From assembly GCA_004835665.1 (NCBI GenBank), contig RBKR01000003.1, positions 868,001 to 932,000 of the forward strand: a stretch of DNA of 64,000 nucleotides, read 5' to 3'. The stretch comes from Phoma sp. XZ068. Its lineage: Eukaryota; Ascomycota; Dothideomycetes; Pleosporales; Didymellaceae. Numbering within the stretch: the first letter of the stretch is position 1; each line of letters begins with the position of its first letter. This document shows positions 1 to 11,286 of the stretch, piece by piece. Position numbers and translations under genes: made by a program. The notes beneath the pieces are model-generated. The model saw nothing but the letters and a program-made list of their open reading frames with translations. It searched no databases and had not been told where the DNA came from.

Positions 1-938
1 ACTCGTGTGGCTGAGTGCTGGAAGTGCTCCATCCGCAACTTCATCATCTTCTTACCGAGTGCAAGTCGAATGAGACTGAAGACTGTGGGGTAGTATGTTG
101 AAAGAATACTCATACGTGCGCCTGCCTTGACGTATCGGAAGGTGATTCTAACCCATGGCACATACTCTGCGTTGTCGAGCATATGGAGGGACTCGCCAAA
201 AGTCATGTCGGCCATGATATCGAAGGTAGTGAAGTTCACTGTCTCATGACCAAGAATGAGCATAACTATCGCTCTCAATGCATAAACTCACTTACGCATT
301 CTGACCATGTCTACGGTGTTGTCCAGGTCGCCTTTGATACTCTCCTTAAGAACATCCACAAGTTGATCAGCATACTTGACAAATACCGGTTCCTGTTCTG
401 TAAGTGCTCGATCTGAGAAAGCAGGGCTAAAGATGCGGCGTATCCGCAAGTGCTTGGCGTCGTTCTCTTCCGCCACTAAGGAAGGACAGCCATTGCTAGG
501 TTTCGGATATCTTGAAAATGCCTTTGGGGGCGCGCGACCTGGGCTGCCCTTGGAGCAATGGCCGTAGATGTCACGCAATGCTTCCGGATGAATGAAGCTG
601 AGCTCATTAGGTGCGATACGCACGACCTCGCCATACTGCTCGTGCAATCTCCGTATATACTTGTGTATGTTTCCTTGGCTGACAGCAATAAAGTGTGGAA
701 GTGTTGTGAAGGCTGAAAGTTTGGGCCCTGGGATGGTGCGAAGAGGATGTAAGTACACTCGGTAGAAACCTCTTAAGATCAGTGCAAGGATTAACTACAC
801 ATAGGTCAATATTATGCGGATCTTTCAGGAAATAATACTTACGAGGAGGCCTAGCCCAGCTATTGAATGCCGTACTGGAAAATTCTTAAGAATCTCAATA
901 ATATCGTGCAAGTCAGTCGACCTTATGAGACTTGTCAT
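1..938 (-). CDS. Cytochrome P450 monooxygenase, 5' part only (cut by left edge)
   Basis: A membrane-bound haem-thiolate monooxygenase, expected on the ER; the substrate cannot be told. I rebuilt three exons: 938-843, 794-296 and 238 to the window edge, with introns 842-795 (GTAAGT...TAG) and 295-239 (GTAAGT...CAG). The first exon encodes a short lead and the start of a hydrophobic anchor (HSIAGLGLLLILALILRG across the junction). Exon 2 gives YLHPLRTIPGPKL, the proline-rich hinge, then the EEND...LRIRRIFSPAFS region, where most members have H-R-R. Exon 3 gives NFTTFDIMADMTFGES, typical of fungal P450s related to the CYP65/trichothecene hydroxylase group. The start ATG at 938 is the first Met in frame with the anchor. 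The ExxR and cysteine haem-binding motifs lie beyond the edge, so activity cannot be judged. A decayed Zn2Cys6 regulator lies 1.2 kb upstream, a pairing often seen in secondary-metabolite clusters, but no backbone enzyme is in view. Confidence 0.88.
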
Positions 939-2127
939 TGTAACAAAATGTTGCCGAGCGTTAACGTAACGCATCCAAAGCGGCGAGGCCCGCAATTATG
1001 TACGCATCCCCATGCTGATTGTTTTCACATGTTTCGGGAAGGATTTCATAGCAAGTGACGAAGGAGGGAGATTGTGTTGACTTCACTGATGGATAAACTT
1101 TAGTGGACACCTCGTTGCATCCTTTACTAGGTTAGGCTCCGCAGCCAAGAGTATCGGTTGCCAGCAACCGGACTAGAATCAAATCACCGCAATGGTTTTG
1201 TAAGCGTTATGGTCGTCATGTGGTGCAGGGACCAGGGTGAGTCTGTTAGCGTTCAGTAAGGGTTTGAACGATGCGGCGTAGCACACAGAATCAGTGGCGA
1301 GCTGCTTCACTAGCAAGGCTTCTACCGATAAAGTAGACTAGTAGTCAATCGTCTCCGTCGATTTCTGAGCAAGCACATGGCGTCGGGCCGGCTGGCATTC
1401 GCTCTCTCGTTCGAGGGTTCGGTCCACAATGCGAATGTCAAACGTCTATCAGCGGGCTTTCAGATGTCAAAACCCGTGTATCATCGCGTCTTGAGCTACT
1501 GCGTGCTGAATGCCTAACGATGGCACGGGCGAAGGAAGACGCACGCAACAAAATATATGTGAAAATAACTTCAAGCGGTGTCATCGAGTTAGCCACGGAG
1601 GCTAAAGCACGCAAACCCAGGAAGCACAAGTCACATTTAGCCAGTAAAAAGCACTTAAGCCACCCAATAGCTATGGTTGAAGACCTTGAAGATACAATCA
1701 GTACTATTGCAGGGTTGTGGCTCTTCGCATCCTCTAGAAAAAGCGGCGTAATCATAACCAACAGGACGCCCACGTAACCGGTTGAGCTCATGCATATCAC
1801 GCCCATGGGTTACAGGTTTCACTTGAATCAAAAGTAATTGTGGAATAATTATTTAAGGTTCCGAGCTCTGAAGTCTGTCAAAACGGACCGTGTCTTCCTT
1901 GCCCGGCAACCAGGTCTTGCGCTCCAAAGCTCGCGCTGTTGAAACCAAGGCCTGACAACACATTGTGTTCATCGAAACTGGTGACGAACCTTGCCGGGAA
2001 AACGACCTGATTGGCTTTAGAAGCAGCCAGGGTTCGATATTTGTATCCGCTGAGGTCCGGCTCCAGATCGTGGCTGACCTGGGTGGCTGGCAGGTCAAAC
2101 GGGACGTCCGGCTGCCGAAGATGAGAG
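939..2127. other. Intergenic, no supported gene
   Basis: This spacer of about 1.2 kb lies between the P450 start and the end of the decayed regulator. Overlapping short frames on both strands at about 1438-1806 (122 and 85 codons) resemble no family I know and lack splice support. It should hold the P450 promoter. I saw no terminal repeats or transposase motifs. Confidence 0.5.
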
Positions 2128-4876
2128 TTATTGTTGTATTACGATGGATTCGAAAATAACTGAGAGTATGAAGGATTCTTCAAACATAATCTGTTGCTGT
2201 TGCTGTTGCTGCTGCCCCTGTAAATTACGCGCTGTGATGGGAGCTGCGGGTGGCACACTGCTCGTTGGTGGCTCATCAACGGGATTGAGAATGTTCGCAA
2301 GGGGGAACACAGTTAGAGGTGTAGCGGACGGTGCTGCTGGACTTGGCCCTGTTGACATTTTCACCTCCTCGTGCTCTCTGACCAGAGCTGTGATGGCCTG
2401 TCCGAATGTCAGGGCGGCTCAAAATACAGAGATGCAAGAGATTGCTCCGAGAGCAGATGCCTGTTTGAATATAGAAGAGCAGACACAAAGGGCACCACCT
2501 ACAATGTTGGTAGTAGAAGTCAACCTTTTCAAGAGACCCAATGACATCGAATATGCATGAACGGCCATTCTGTTGTTCGCCCGCATAATTTGCAGCCAGC
2601 GCAACAATTTTTTCAGTGAAGGTATAGCATATTGGCGGTGGTCAACGAAGTCTTTCTCTTCGAACGCGATTTCGAGGAGCAAGACAACCAGAGCTTGCAT
2701 GATGATGTGAGCCATTTGCCACCATGGCCCTGCCAGATATAAGTTGACAAGGTTGTTTGTCGTAGCATCCGGTAGAAGACTGGCGATGGATTTTGCTGCC
2801 TGTATACACATATGTGCTGCTCGTTGTTGAAGGTACTGGAGCTTGCTGTGGGGTTTGAGATCCTGTGATCCAGTCGACAGAGGCAAGGTCGAGTGATCAG
2901 AATCTTTGTGCTGTGTTACAGCATATTAAGAGTGTTCTTCTCGCGTCTATACGACTGCCCGACAGTAGTTGACCTCTGAAGAAAGTTAAGTCCTTCAGGG
3001 AGAGCAATTTCCCAAGCGTCAAGTTCGTCACTATTATGGGCAATCGTATTTTGTACGGTCTCCCATGATTCGGTCACGGTACTAGCATCGTACAAGGCAA
3101 GCCCAGCCCGAGTGATCTCGCCAAGATTCACAATGCTCGTGAGGTATGAGCCGGAATTCGAAGGTCCCGACCCAATGATATGGGAGTTGCGATTCGGTTG
3201 AGCTGAGAAGTTCATAAGCTGTGAGCTGTGGGAAGATGTTGAACACATCAGAGGTTGCTTGCCCTTGTTAACGAACCTCGATTCGATTATCGACTCCTCA
3301 ATGTCCTCAGACGATAGAGGCAGTGGAAGTGGGACCAAGCACACATAGCCCGTACTTAGACTCGGACGTCCAACTAAGGCCGAGACCGACCGTTCGAGGG
3401 TGTAGTGCGCCCACCAAATTATAGAATCAAGTTCTTTCCTTGCCGCACTTGTGTTGCCATCCTCGTTTCGTAGATGCATCCCTAGAGCGAGACCGGAACG
3501 AATCGCGCAGCCAATGAGAACCCAAGAACTGGGATAGGTCAGTGAGGAACAGTATGCAAATTGAAACTCAGAACCAACCGGCTGACGCGACCTATACTGA
3601 GGTAGTAATAAGACAGAAGCCTTGATATAGTCAGTATGTGTTTCCCGGGTGAAATACTCAAGGCAGGATCACCTATTATCTGCATATGTGGGAGATCTGG
3701 ATTAGAGAACCACCATGGATCTTTGAAGCTCAGGAACCATGCTCGAGAGTGGTACATTATATGATCGCGATCATCCGCACGCCAGTCAGCCATGGTCAGA
3801 TAGCTGTACACAGCGCCAATAGCGAACACCAAGTTCAAAGTAGCTTGCCATTTTCGAGGCACATTGTATGGATTACCGCGTTGCAAAGCAGCATAGTCTG
3901 TGAATGGTCAGCGAGGGGTTGAAAGACGAGTATGGGTGTAACACTAGATGAAGCTGCAGGAAACCAACCTGCGTAGTTGATATACGGAGGGAAAGGATCT
4001 GACTTACAGTGATAGAATCGATCGATGAATGCTTTCTTTGCCAGAAACGGGAACGTATTGTGTGTACTTTCCATATATGCTTGCAGCAGTTTCTCGGCAG
4101 TTTCGAATTGTGGCAACTCGAATGGATCGACCATTAGATCTGTCTCAAACTTCTCACCATCCTCATAAAAGCTCACCGTGTTGGTCTGCATCGATGTTGA
4201 AGGATGACCCTCGCAATTGCCTTGACGTGCTGCAAGGCGACCGTCAACTACTTCGTCGTCGATAAATGGCACCTGAGGGCCCTTCTCGCGCGCAGTGTAG
4301 GTATCTACTATATGACGCTTGCGTAGCCGTTCGATTTGAGACGATTTGCCAACAGAACCCTTGAGGTATTTTCCCTCGTGCCACGTGAAGCCTTCGTTGA
4401 ATAAACTCTGCCCTCCAGAGCTGTCGACATCTGCACTCACATCGCCTCTACTCTGCTCTTCTTCGACAATCGGTCTCCGGTATCTGACTGTTGGATATTG
4501 AATAGTGGCTGCGGTACCGGCAATATCTTCAACAACCTGCGTCAATAAGTCACCCACTCGGCACTCTTGTGTTTATGACGGACGCTTGCGAGCAGCTCGT
4601 CGATATGAGCCCGTTGTACACTGGAAACCTGGTGTCGTAGAGTTAGCAGTAAGGCAATCATATCCTGATTGCGTGTAGTAGCCCTGTTGAGTTCAGTGGC
4701 CAATATCGGATCAGAATTGCGGCAACAGACGTCTTCAGTTGATCTTTGCGACTCGATGCATATACACACGACACTGCATTCTTGCTACAATTCGCACAAC
4801 GCGGTTGGAAGCCATTGCACTTGATCTTGCGTGACCTACAGCTCAAACACGCTCGACTGACGCGGTGCCGATTCAC
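2128..4876 (-). pseudogene. Decayed Zn2Cys6 transcription factor with Fungal_trans domain
   Basis: This was a Gal4-type nuclear regulator. The first exon has an intact cluster, C10-x2-C13-x6-C20-x6-C27-x2-C30-x6-C37, followed by a basic linker. The Fungal_trans region follows from about 4180: FPFLAKKAFIDRFYH, LNLVFAIGAVYSYLT, then SWVLIGCAIRSGLALGMHL after a clean 50-nt intron, then STKILITRPCLCRLD. Likely introns: about 4695-4650, 4571-4525 (weak GTCCGT donor) and 4007-3898. Damage: an in-frame TAA at 2918-2916 sits where relatives read LNML-Y-HSTKILITRP. The frame of that block then differs by one base from the continuing QRAAHMCIQAAKSI block, with the break near 2821-2830. A plausible 52-nt intron near 3640 also fails to restore frame. 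The glutamine-rich tail ending at 2128 lies in yet another frame. Sequencing error could explain one break but hardly all. Confidence 0.75.
2191..2214. repeat. CTG/TTG trinucleotide repeat (poly-Gln on the minus strand)
   Basis: Eight trinucleotides alternate CTG and TTG. Read on the minus strand they encode the glutamine run near the C-terminus of the decayed regulator; Gln-rich tails are common in this regulator family. Confidence 0.8.
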
Positions 4877-5715
4877 AGCTGCTCTACGAGGGGGCTCGCT
4901 TCGATGTTTTCGTAGACTAGGAATTGGCAGTTTTGAGGGTTCTCCGTGGTAGGTTCAGAAAGGACATTCTGGAATCAAGCGTCACTAGACGAGAAACGAT
5001 GTGTAATCTACCTGATTGGTTGTGCCAATCTGAAAAGATGCTGTGGGAATAGAACTCATCGGTGACGCGCACCAGAGGGATGGCAAAGCAACAGAATGTG
5101 ACGATTTGAAGAGGTCCAGCAGATGTTGATTGGTAGGGATAATGCTGCACACAGATCGACCCGATAATAATAACTATTGCATTGCATGTGGTTGAAAGCA
5201 GCGTTCGATAGGGTCGTTTATGTTAACCGGCCCATTACCGAATCATGACATGACATAGCTGTGACACCGAGATTTCAATGAAGGCGGTAGGTTTTTTCAG
5301 ACAGAGCGAGATGTGAATGCAAATTGTTTGCGAATCTAGATCATATGGCCATCTCAGAGCTAGGGCATTGAGGCATTGGTTGGAAATTTTCTCGGGATGA
5401 AGGCGCAGACGAAGACTAAGGTGCGATCGAACAACTGCTGGATTGTGAGAAGAATGATAGAGGTCACAGCATCTCTCCTGGGCGGGTGGGCTGCGATGTT
5501 TATATATTGCTCCAACATGAAAGTCCGCGGAACAGATGTGAGCTTGCTGGTAGAGCATGGAGAGCGAAGGACCTCGGTGTAGATCGCCATGACCAATAAG
5601 GCGGAAGGACGGTAGCCGACCAGATACTAGTGGGGTTTGGTCTTGGCACGAGAGCTACCCCGCCAGCCCACCAGCTTCAATCCATCCTCTGACGCGTGCT
5701 GCAGGTCTCTTGACA
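4877..5715. other. Divergent intergenic region between the decayed regulator and CAB2
   Basis: About 840 bp separate the regulator's ATG from the divergent phosphopantothenate-cysteine ligase gene. Minus frames at 4917-5150 and 5235-5596 show no recognisable domain. It presumably carries both promoters; I saw no convincing specific site. Confidence 0.5.
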
Positions 5716-6864
5716 ATGGGTGAAGATAGCAGCGCCCAACAGGCGGAGAGTTTCTACTTTACCCACGAACCACCGCCAAAAGACCTGAAAACGAATACAA
5801 CGCTCGCTCGCGAATTCATCAATCGCCATGCCACCGACAATCGCCGCGTCGTGCTCGTCACATCAGGCGGTACCACAGTGCCCTTAGAGCAGCAGACGGT
5901 GCGCTTTATCGACAACTTCTCTGCTGGCACACGTGGTGCCACCAGTGCGGAATACTTCTTACAGAATGGCTACGCTGTCATATTCCTCCATCGACAGTTC
6001 TCGCTCCTTCCGTACTCGCGGCATTATTCGCACAACACCCGGTCCTTTCTCGACTACATGAGGGAAGAAGATGGACGTGTCACCGTTGATCAGCAACACC
6101 AAGAGCAGATGCTGCGCGTGCTGCGCCAGTACAACGAAGCCAAGCGCGACAACAAGCTGCTCATTCTGTCGTACGTGACCATCACCGAGTACCTGTGGAA
6201 CCTGCGCGAAGTCGCCCAACTGATGCAGCCACTGGGACCAAAAGCCATGTTCTACCTGGCTGCCGCCGTGTCCGACTTTTTCGTGCCTCAGGACCGCATG
6301 GTGGAGCACAAAATCCAGTCCAATGAAGAATTTCTGCAGAATGCTGATGCCAGTGGTCCTGGTAAACCACCGGCTGCCCGCACAGAGGGTCGCAGTCTTG
6401 TTATAGACTTGGAGCCAGTGCCTAAATTTTTGAAGCAGCTCGTCGACGGCTGGGCACCCGAGGCCATGATCGTGAGTTTCAAGCTTGAAACTGATCCATC
6501 TATACTCGTTAAGAAAGCGCAATATGCGCTGAACAAGTACTCACATCACCTCGTAATCGGTAATCTTCTACTTACTCGCAAATGGGAGGTCGTCTTTGTC
6601 TCTGTACTCGACGGCGAAAAATGGATTCGGGTACCTTCCAGTCGCAGGACCAAGAGTTTCTCTGGTGTTCAGTCGCTTGTGGGCTCTGCAGATCAGCTAG
6701 CGAAGGCGGATGCAGTTGAGGCTGATCAGGCAGTCAGTAACCAAGGTCGTGTTCCACAAGGCGAACCAGCAGTGGAAATTGAGTCCTTGATTATACCAGA
6801 GATCGAGACTATGCATACAAGACTCATAGAAAGAGCTCAATTAAGAGCTGCTCCGGCTTCATAG
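5716..6864 (+). CDS. CAB2: Phosphopantothenate-cysteine ligase
   Basis: This enzyme joins cysteine to 4'-phosphopantothenate, the second step from pantothenate to coenzyme A, in the cytosol. The protein has 382 residues in one uninterrupted exon, close to the yeast enzyme in size and longer than the human one. The nucleotide-binding loop is TSGGTTVPLE (about 49-58), followed by RFIDNFSAGTRGA (about 63-75), the signature of the DFP/PPCS fold. FYLAAAVSDFFVP (about 179-191) is the second conserved strand-loop, and the KIQS segment follows. I chose the ATG at 5716; a TTG two codons earlier is in frame but is not needed. The roughly 55-residue tail past the fold is polar and poorly conserved. Family assignment is firm; the symbol follows the yeast orthologue. 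Confidence 0.93.
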   Translation: MGEDSSAQQAESFYFTHEPPPKDLKTNTTLAREFINRHATDNRRVVLVTSGGTTVPLEQQTVRFIDNFSAGTRGATSAEYFLQNGYAVIFLHRQFSLLPYSRHYSHNTRSFLDYMREEDGRVTVDQQHQEQMLRVLRQYNEAKRDNKLLILSYVTITEYLWNLREVAQLMQPLGPKAMFYLAAAVSDFFVPQDRMVEHKIQSNEEFLQNADASGPGKPPAARTEGRSLVIDLEPVPKFLKQLVDGWAPEAMIVSFKLETDPSILVKKAQYALNKYSHHLVIGNLLLTRKWEVVFVSVLDGEKWIRVPSSRRTKSFSGVQSLVGSADQLAKADAVEADQAVSNQGRVPQGEPAVEIESLIIPEIETMHTRLIERAQLRAAPAS

Positions 6865-9800
6865 TGCCTGCCCACAGACAATGGTAGGCTTCAAATCAGA
6901 TTTATCGATCAACGAACACATATCGACATGATTATTAATTGACAGGATTGTGTCCTTGCAGCCTGCCTGGGCCGATCTCTCGTAACTGAAGTATGACCCG
7001 CCTTCCCTGCCCTCACTTAAACTCCACAGTACCAGCGAGAGCGCTGAGTTATTATACCGCTAGTCTGGATCCAGTGTGCTCCAACCATACCTCAACACGA
7101 CCCACACCGCTATGCAAAATTAAGACATTTTCTAGGTCGCTTGCACGAGCAGTGCTGATTAACAGTTCAGCATTTCTTCGTAATCCCAAATACCAGGCCT
7201 GCTGAACGACTGGTGAGACAGTGTCTGGTCGAAAACGCGCTCGGCGAACCCACGGTGTTGGCAAGTCTCAGATGCTTGTCGAGACTCCCGTGAACTTAGA
7301 TGAGTAGCCCATTTTGGTGTGTTCGTGATCCACCACTGACGTGTTGCGGACTAGACACTGTTGGGTCGCATCCTCCTTCACCTCCTGCTGGATGATAGTC
7401 CCATCAAGAACTGTGATATGATCAGCTCTACACGCTATTGAGATGCTAAGCACAACCACCTACTCAGAATTTCACACAGCAAAGGCATAGTGAACAGACT
7501 CAGTCTCCCGCTATTGTTGTCCTTCACCAGCTGTACGCTACGGCCTTTTCAGAGTCTGGAACAGGGTTCTTTTCTGTGACCCTCAATGTCAAGCCCAAAA
7601 TAAGTGTGCAAAAGAACGTAAACAACAGCTGCCAGGAGCGTGCAAAACAAAAACTGATAGCGTCCATCAACATGTCGATTTGCGAAGAATGCATAATGGC
7701 ATGAATCGATTTTGCGACTTGATTTTGGTCAGGTATCAAATTGAGATACACATGCTTTTTGTGTGCGTTTGTTGTTTGCCTGAGGGAGTACAAACCGTCG
7801 GGGTGAGGGGCCGGATGATGTGTAGAGTTGCGCGTCCCATGCGTAGGAACTCGAAAGTCTACGTGGATACTGACGACTGTGCAGATCATTGCGTATGAGC
7901 CCTTCTCATGCTTACACTGCTGATGCAACGAACGCCGAAATTGAATGGTGTTCTTTCTCATCGCAAGACGCTGACAAGACACAAGTTTGGCTCAGCCTCC
8001 TTGACATCAACGGAAGAGAATCACTCGGCATGATACTTATGATCACTTGAGATATCAAGGTTGGAGGGTATTGGATGGACTTGCCGAACACATGTAATGC
8101 CCAGGTTGTGTGTGTGTTCAGCGAAGAATCTCGGCGTTCAATACTGATGACCTCAAGATCAGCTTGCCAAGAATCATGAGCAAAACCTTGTTTCATTTTC
8201 TCCGCAAAAATGCAGCGTATCAATGCTTTCCCCCGAGCATTGGCAAGAATATGAGGGATATTGTACCGAGCAGACTTTTGGTGTCGGCTAGATATTATAA
8301 CCATCGAGCAAAGTGGCCGATATCTTTGCCTTTGCCTAATGGTAATTGAGGCTCGCAGTGACAGCCCCATTTGATATTTAACTTTGGCTTCAACCATGCT
8401 TCATGATTCATGAAACCACATCAGCCGGCCAGCGCAACGACAACTTGGGTTTAAATTTCGCTACTGAATTGCGCGATTGGTTGCTGATGCCGGAGCTAAA
8501 CATTTCAACTTAATTTCGCTTGGATGACTGGCTGCAGAATACGTGACGCCTTCAGCGATGTTCCCAACTAGACCAGCGAGTAATCTGCCGTGACTGTTGG
8601 TGGACAACGGTCCGTCGAGAAACTAGGACGCGGGAGAACGTTGGGCTGAGCGTCTACGGGCCGCCAAGACGGGACGTTGCGGGTCCACAATGACCAGAAC
8701 TTTGTCTTCGAAATAGGCTCTTTGTCACTTCTGGAAAGCGCTCTGGTGACAAAGTTCAGCGGTTCAATGAACTTTGTACCTCAATCCTTAATGGAAGCAC
8801 TTGTACTCTGAATTGCTCACAATCGCTTCAGAAGCGCCGCTGTGACTGTGGCTGAGACGTCCAGCATGGATGCCAATGACCACAAGTTGGAGTGATGCAA
8901 CGTCGGGTTCTGCGCCCGATACTTGTAGAGTTGTAGCACTTCCTTTGCGATCTGCTGTTGCGTGGGTCTCTTACCGGGTTGGTTGGCTTCAGTTCGAACT
9001 CTCTTTGCACTGTGGAGAGGCTGAAAGTTTGCTTTCTTTTGTGGGCGGCGACGACATATCGATTTCTCCTACGTCACTATTGCCAGCTCAGCCCGACTCT
9101 CAGCGCCGTGTTTCGGCCTCAAGCTGTCCCTCTGATCCTCTGCCTCCTTAATCGAGTGAATTGCTCTTAGGTCACGGGCGAGTTACATTCCAATCATGCT
9201 GTACAACGGCTACCATCAGCAAAAGATGAGCCTAACGTCGCCCGTCTCCATGCCGCACAAATGAGCTTGCGCAACAACGGCTTTCCGCTAGCTGCATGGC
9301 GGATGCACTGCTTCTGTTCCGACATTAGAGGCGTTCGGCAGCTTCAACAGCATGGGTCTGAAAATCTTCCACGGCTTCAAAGCATGCTGCAGCACTAGGC
9401 GCTGTCTCAATGTTTTAGGGCCTTGCCGACAGGGCGCCACCGCCCACAAGGCATGTTGACATTTGGGCTCTCCCTTGCTTGCTTTCTTCTCGACGACACT
9501 CCCCTGTCCCACCAGACCGAAACGACGCTCTCTCATTGGGCTGCATAGCCAAAATTGGTATAGAATCCTTCTGCACTGGAAATCCACGCAGCCACCGTCA
9601 GACCGAGATCTCTCTTCCACTGCAGCCCATCGGAAGATCAATACAGCGGTGATCTGTATAATCCGGGGAGGCGGTCCAACGTAACTCTCCCTTGTCCATG
9701 TACTTGAGATAACCTCTCTTACCCCAGCCACCGCCTGATGTTGGCAACTCAATCTGGTCTGGAGCCATCTGTGAACAACCTGTCCCACCCCTTGGACCAG

Positions 9801-9951
9801 GAGCCCGGCCTTGTACCTCTCATATAGCGTGTGAACTACCGAGACTCGCTGACAAGCAGTCGCGCCTTAGATAGATCAAGGTTCACCCGTCCTCCCTTTC
9901 CTTTCAGCACTGCACTTCCTCTATTTTGACTCTTCGGCATTCAACTACAAA
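6865..9951. other. Gene-poor 3.1 kb intergenic region
   Basis: No frame here has a recognisable domain or convincing exon structure. The longest are minus frames at 7524-7982, 7912-8397 and 9288-9788, with unremarkable composition. The pyrimidine-rich stretch from about 9880 looks like the leader of the gene at 9952. I saw no tRNA, rRNA or transposon signature. Confidence 0.5.
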
Positions 9952-11286
9952 ATGGCGTCCTCGGTCATGACCCACAACCCAACACGGCCAACACCTCTCT
10001 CAAGGAAGCCGTCACCATTCAAGGACCCTCGTCCAGCACCATGCACACCAGCAAAGACAGCAAGAGCCTGGGATGAGTACGAGAAGCACGCGAGGCAGAA
10101 CGCAAAGAGGAGAGACCGGGCCTCGCAGTCATCCCAACCACAGCGCAACTCAGCATCGTCGGACATCGGCAAGGGATCTAGATCGTCGAGTTCCACTACA
10201 AGGTCCAGCTACGACTTCAAGTTTCGAAATGCACCTATCTCCACATCAACAGCAGTTGCTATCTGTAAAAGCTGTAAGCAACCCATCACATTTGCATCAG
10301 GTATCTGCGAGCGCTGCAAGAAGACTATCATTCTGCCTTCTTCGACTGGTGAATCCACACCTCCACTCAGCCCAGCCGCTCGAAACTTCGCATCCACGGA
10401 CTTACACTTGCTCGAGAAGTCCACATCACAGGAGGAACCAAGTTCAAACCCATCAGGTCCATCAAAGCGCAAAGGCTGCCCACCTGCACTGCAACTTACC
10501 AACCCGCCTGTTCGGCTTGACTCACTACGGCCGCCACCAAACACGCACGACCTCATGGAAGCCAATCGCTGTCGCAAAGCGTCCCTGACCGATCCGAACG
10601 AGCCCTTTCTCCGTTTACAATATGCTCACCAATATGCGCCTTTAACTTACTCCATTCCTACAACACCGACCTACCCACCCACAAGCCCTCCATCAACTAT
10701 TCCATCCCGCGTCTCCACTCGACCATCGAGCTTTGCGCAAATGACATCCCCACTCACACAAAACGCAATGATGCCATCCTACACGGGACACAACAGCGCC
10801 ACTCCCTCCGAATTTAGCCAGCTGCACCACTACGCACCTGTCCCCTTGGCCTCGACGTCACCACCCTCCCTCCACCAGGTGAACAACAGCCTGCAAAACA
10901 CCACATCTGCATGGGATGACTGGGATTCTGACGGCGAAGAAAAGGTACGGCTTGTCGGATATTGGAAGCGCGGCGGAAAAGACAAGTCCACAACCCATGC
11001 CAGTACCTCGAACTTCAAGGGCAAAGAGAAGGAGCGCGAGCGCGCAGATAGCAAACTTTCTTACTCCAGCAGCGAGGAGCGTCGCAGCCACGAAAAGCAT
11101 GAAAAAAAGAGCAAAAGCAGTCTAGATCGCAGGAGCGAGAAAAAGCAAAGCAAAGAGAGCTCACGCAGTGGGAGCAGATTGAGCAGTCACGATGAGGTAA
11201 AAGCAAAATCGACGGAGCGTGAGAGCTACAAAAAGCACAAGAAGAGGCCGAGTGGGTTGACTCGTTTCCTCAGCTGCGGATGCTGA
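9952..11286 (+). CDS. Disordered protein with CxxC-x10-CxxC zinc-like motif and C-terminal CGC
   Basis: I do not recognise the family by name. The 444-residue single-exon product starts with a Pro/Arg-rich segment, then a compact four-cysteine module, C105-x2-C108-x10-C119-x2-C122, of zinc-ribbon or knuckle type. The middle (about 130-330) is Ser/Pro/Thr-rich and probably disordered. A short conserved-looking WDDWDSDGEEKVRLVGYWKR segment (about 322-341) follows, then a Lys/Ser/Glu-rich stretch. The protein ends in TRFLSCGC, with cysteines at 442 and 444 after a basic, hydrophobic lead. That could be a palmitoylation or metal-binding tail, which is inference only. Localisation is unknown. A gene-poor region lies on each side. 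Length of the open frame and codon use make it a real gene; function is open. Confidence 0.8.
   Translation: MASSVMTHNPTRPTPLSRKPSPFKDPRPAPCTPAKTARAWDEYEKHARQNAKRRDRASQSSQPQRNSASSDIGKGSRSSSSTTRSSYDFKFRNAPISTSTAVAICKSCKQPITFASGICERCKKTIILPSSTGESTPPLSPAARNFASTDLHLLEKSTSQEEPSSNPSGPSKRKGCPPALQLTNPPVRLDSLRPPPNTHDLMEANRCRKASLTDPNEPFLRLQYAHQYAPLTYSIPTTPTYPPTSPPSTIPSRVSTRPSSFAQMTSPLTQNAMMPSYTGHNSATPSEFSQLHHYAPVPLASTSPPSLHQVNNSLQNTTSAWDDWDSDGEEKVRLVGYWKRGGKDKSTTHASTSNFKGKEKERERADSKLSYSSSEERRSHEKHEKKSKSSLDRRSEKKQSKESSRSGSRLSSHDEVKAKSTERESYKKHKKRPSGLTRFLSCGC

Noticed and set aside
1438..1806. Overlapping short frames on both strands that might be a transposon remnant
   Set aside because: No transposase or reverse transcriptase motif, no terminal repeats and no target-site duplication could be seen.
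2144..2560. Plus-strand frame with a cysteine run
   Set aside because: The cysteines come from the antisense of the CAG/CAA glutamine repeat in the decayed regulator.
7524..8397. Two overlapping minus-strand frames of about 150-160 codons
   Set aside because: They have no recognisable domain, no codon bias and no sensible splice join to each other.
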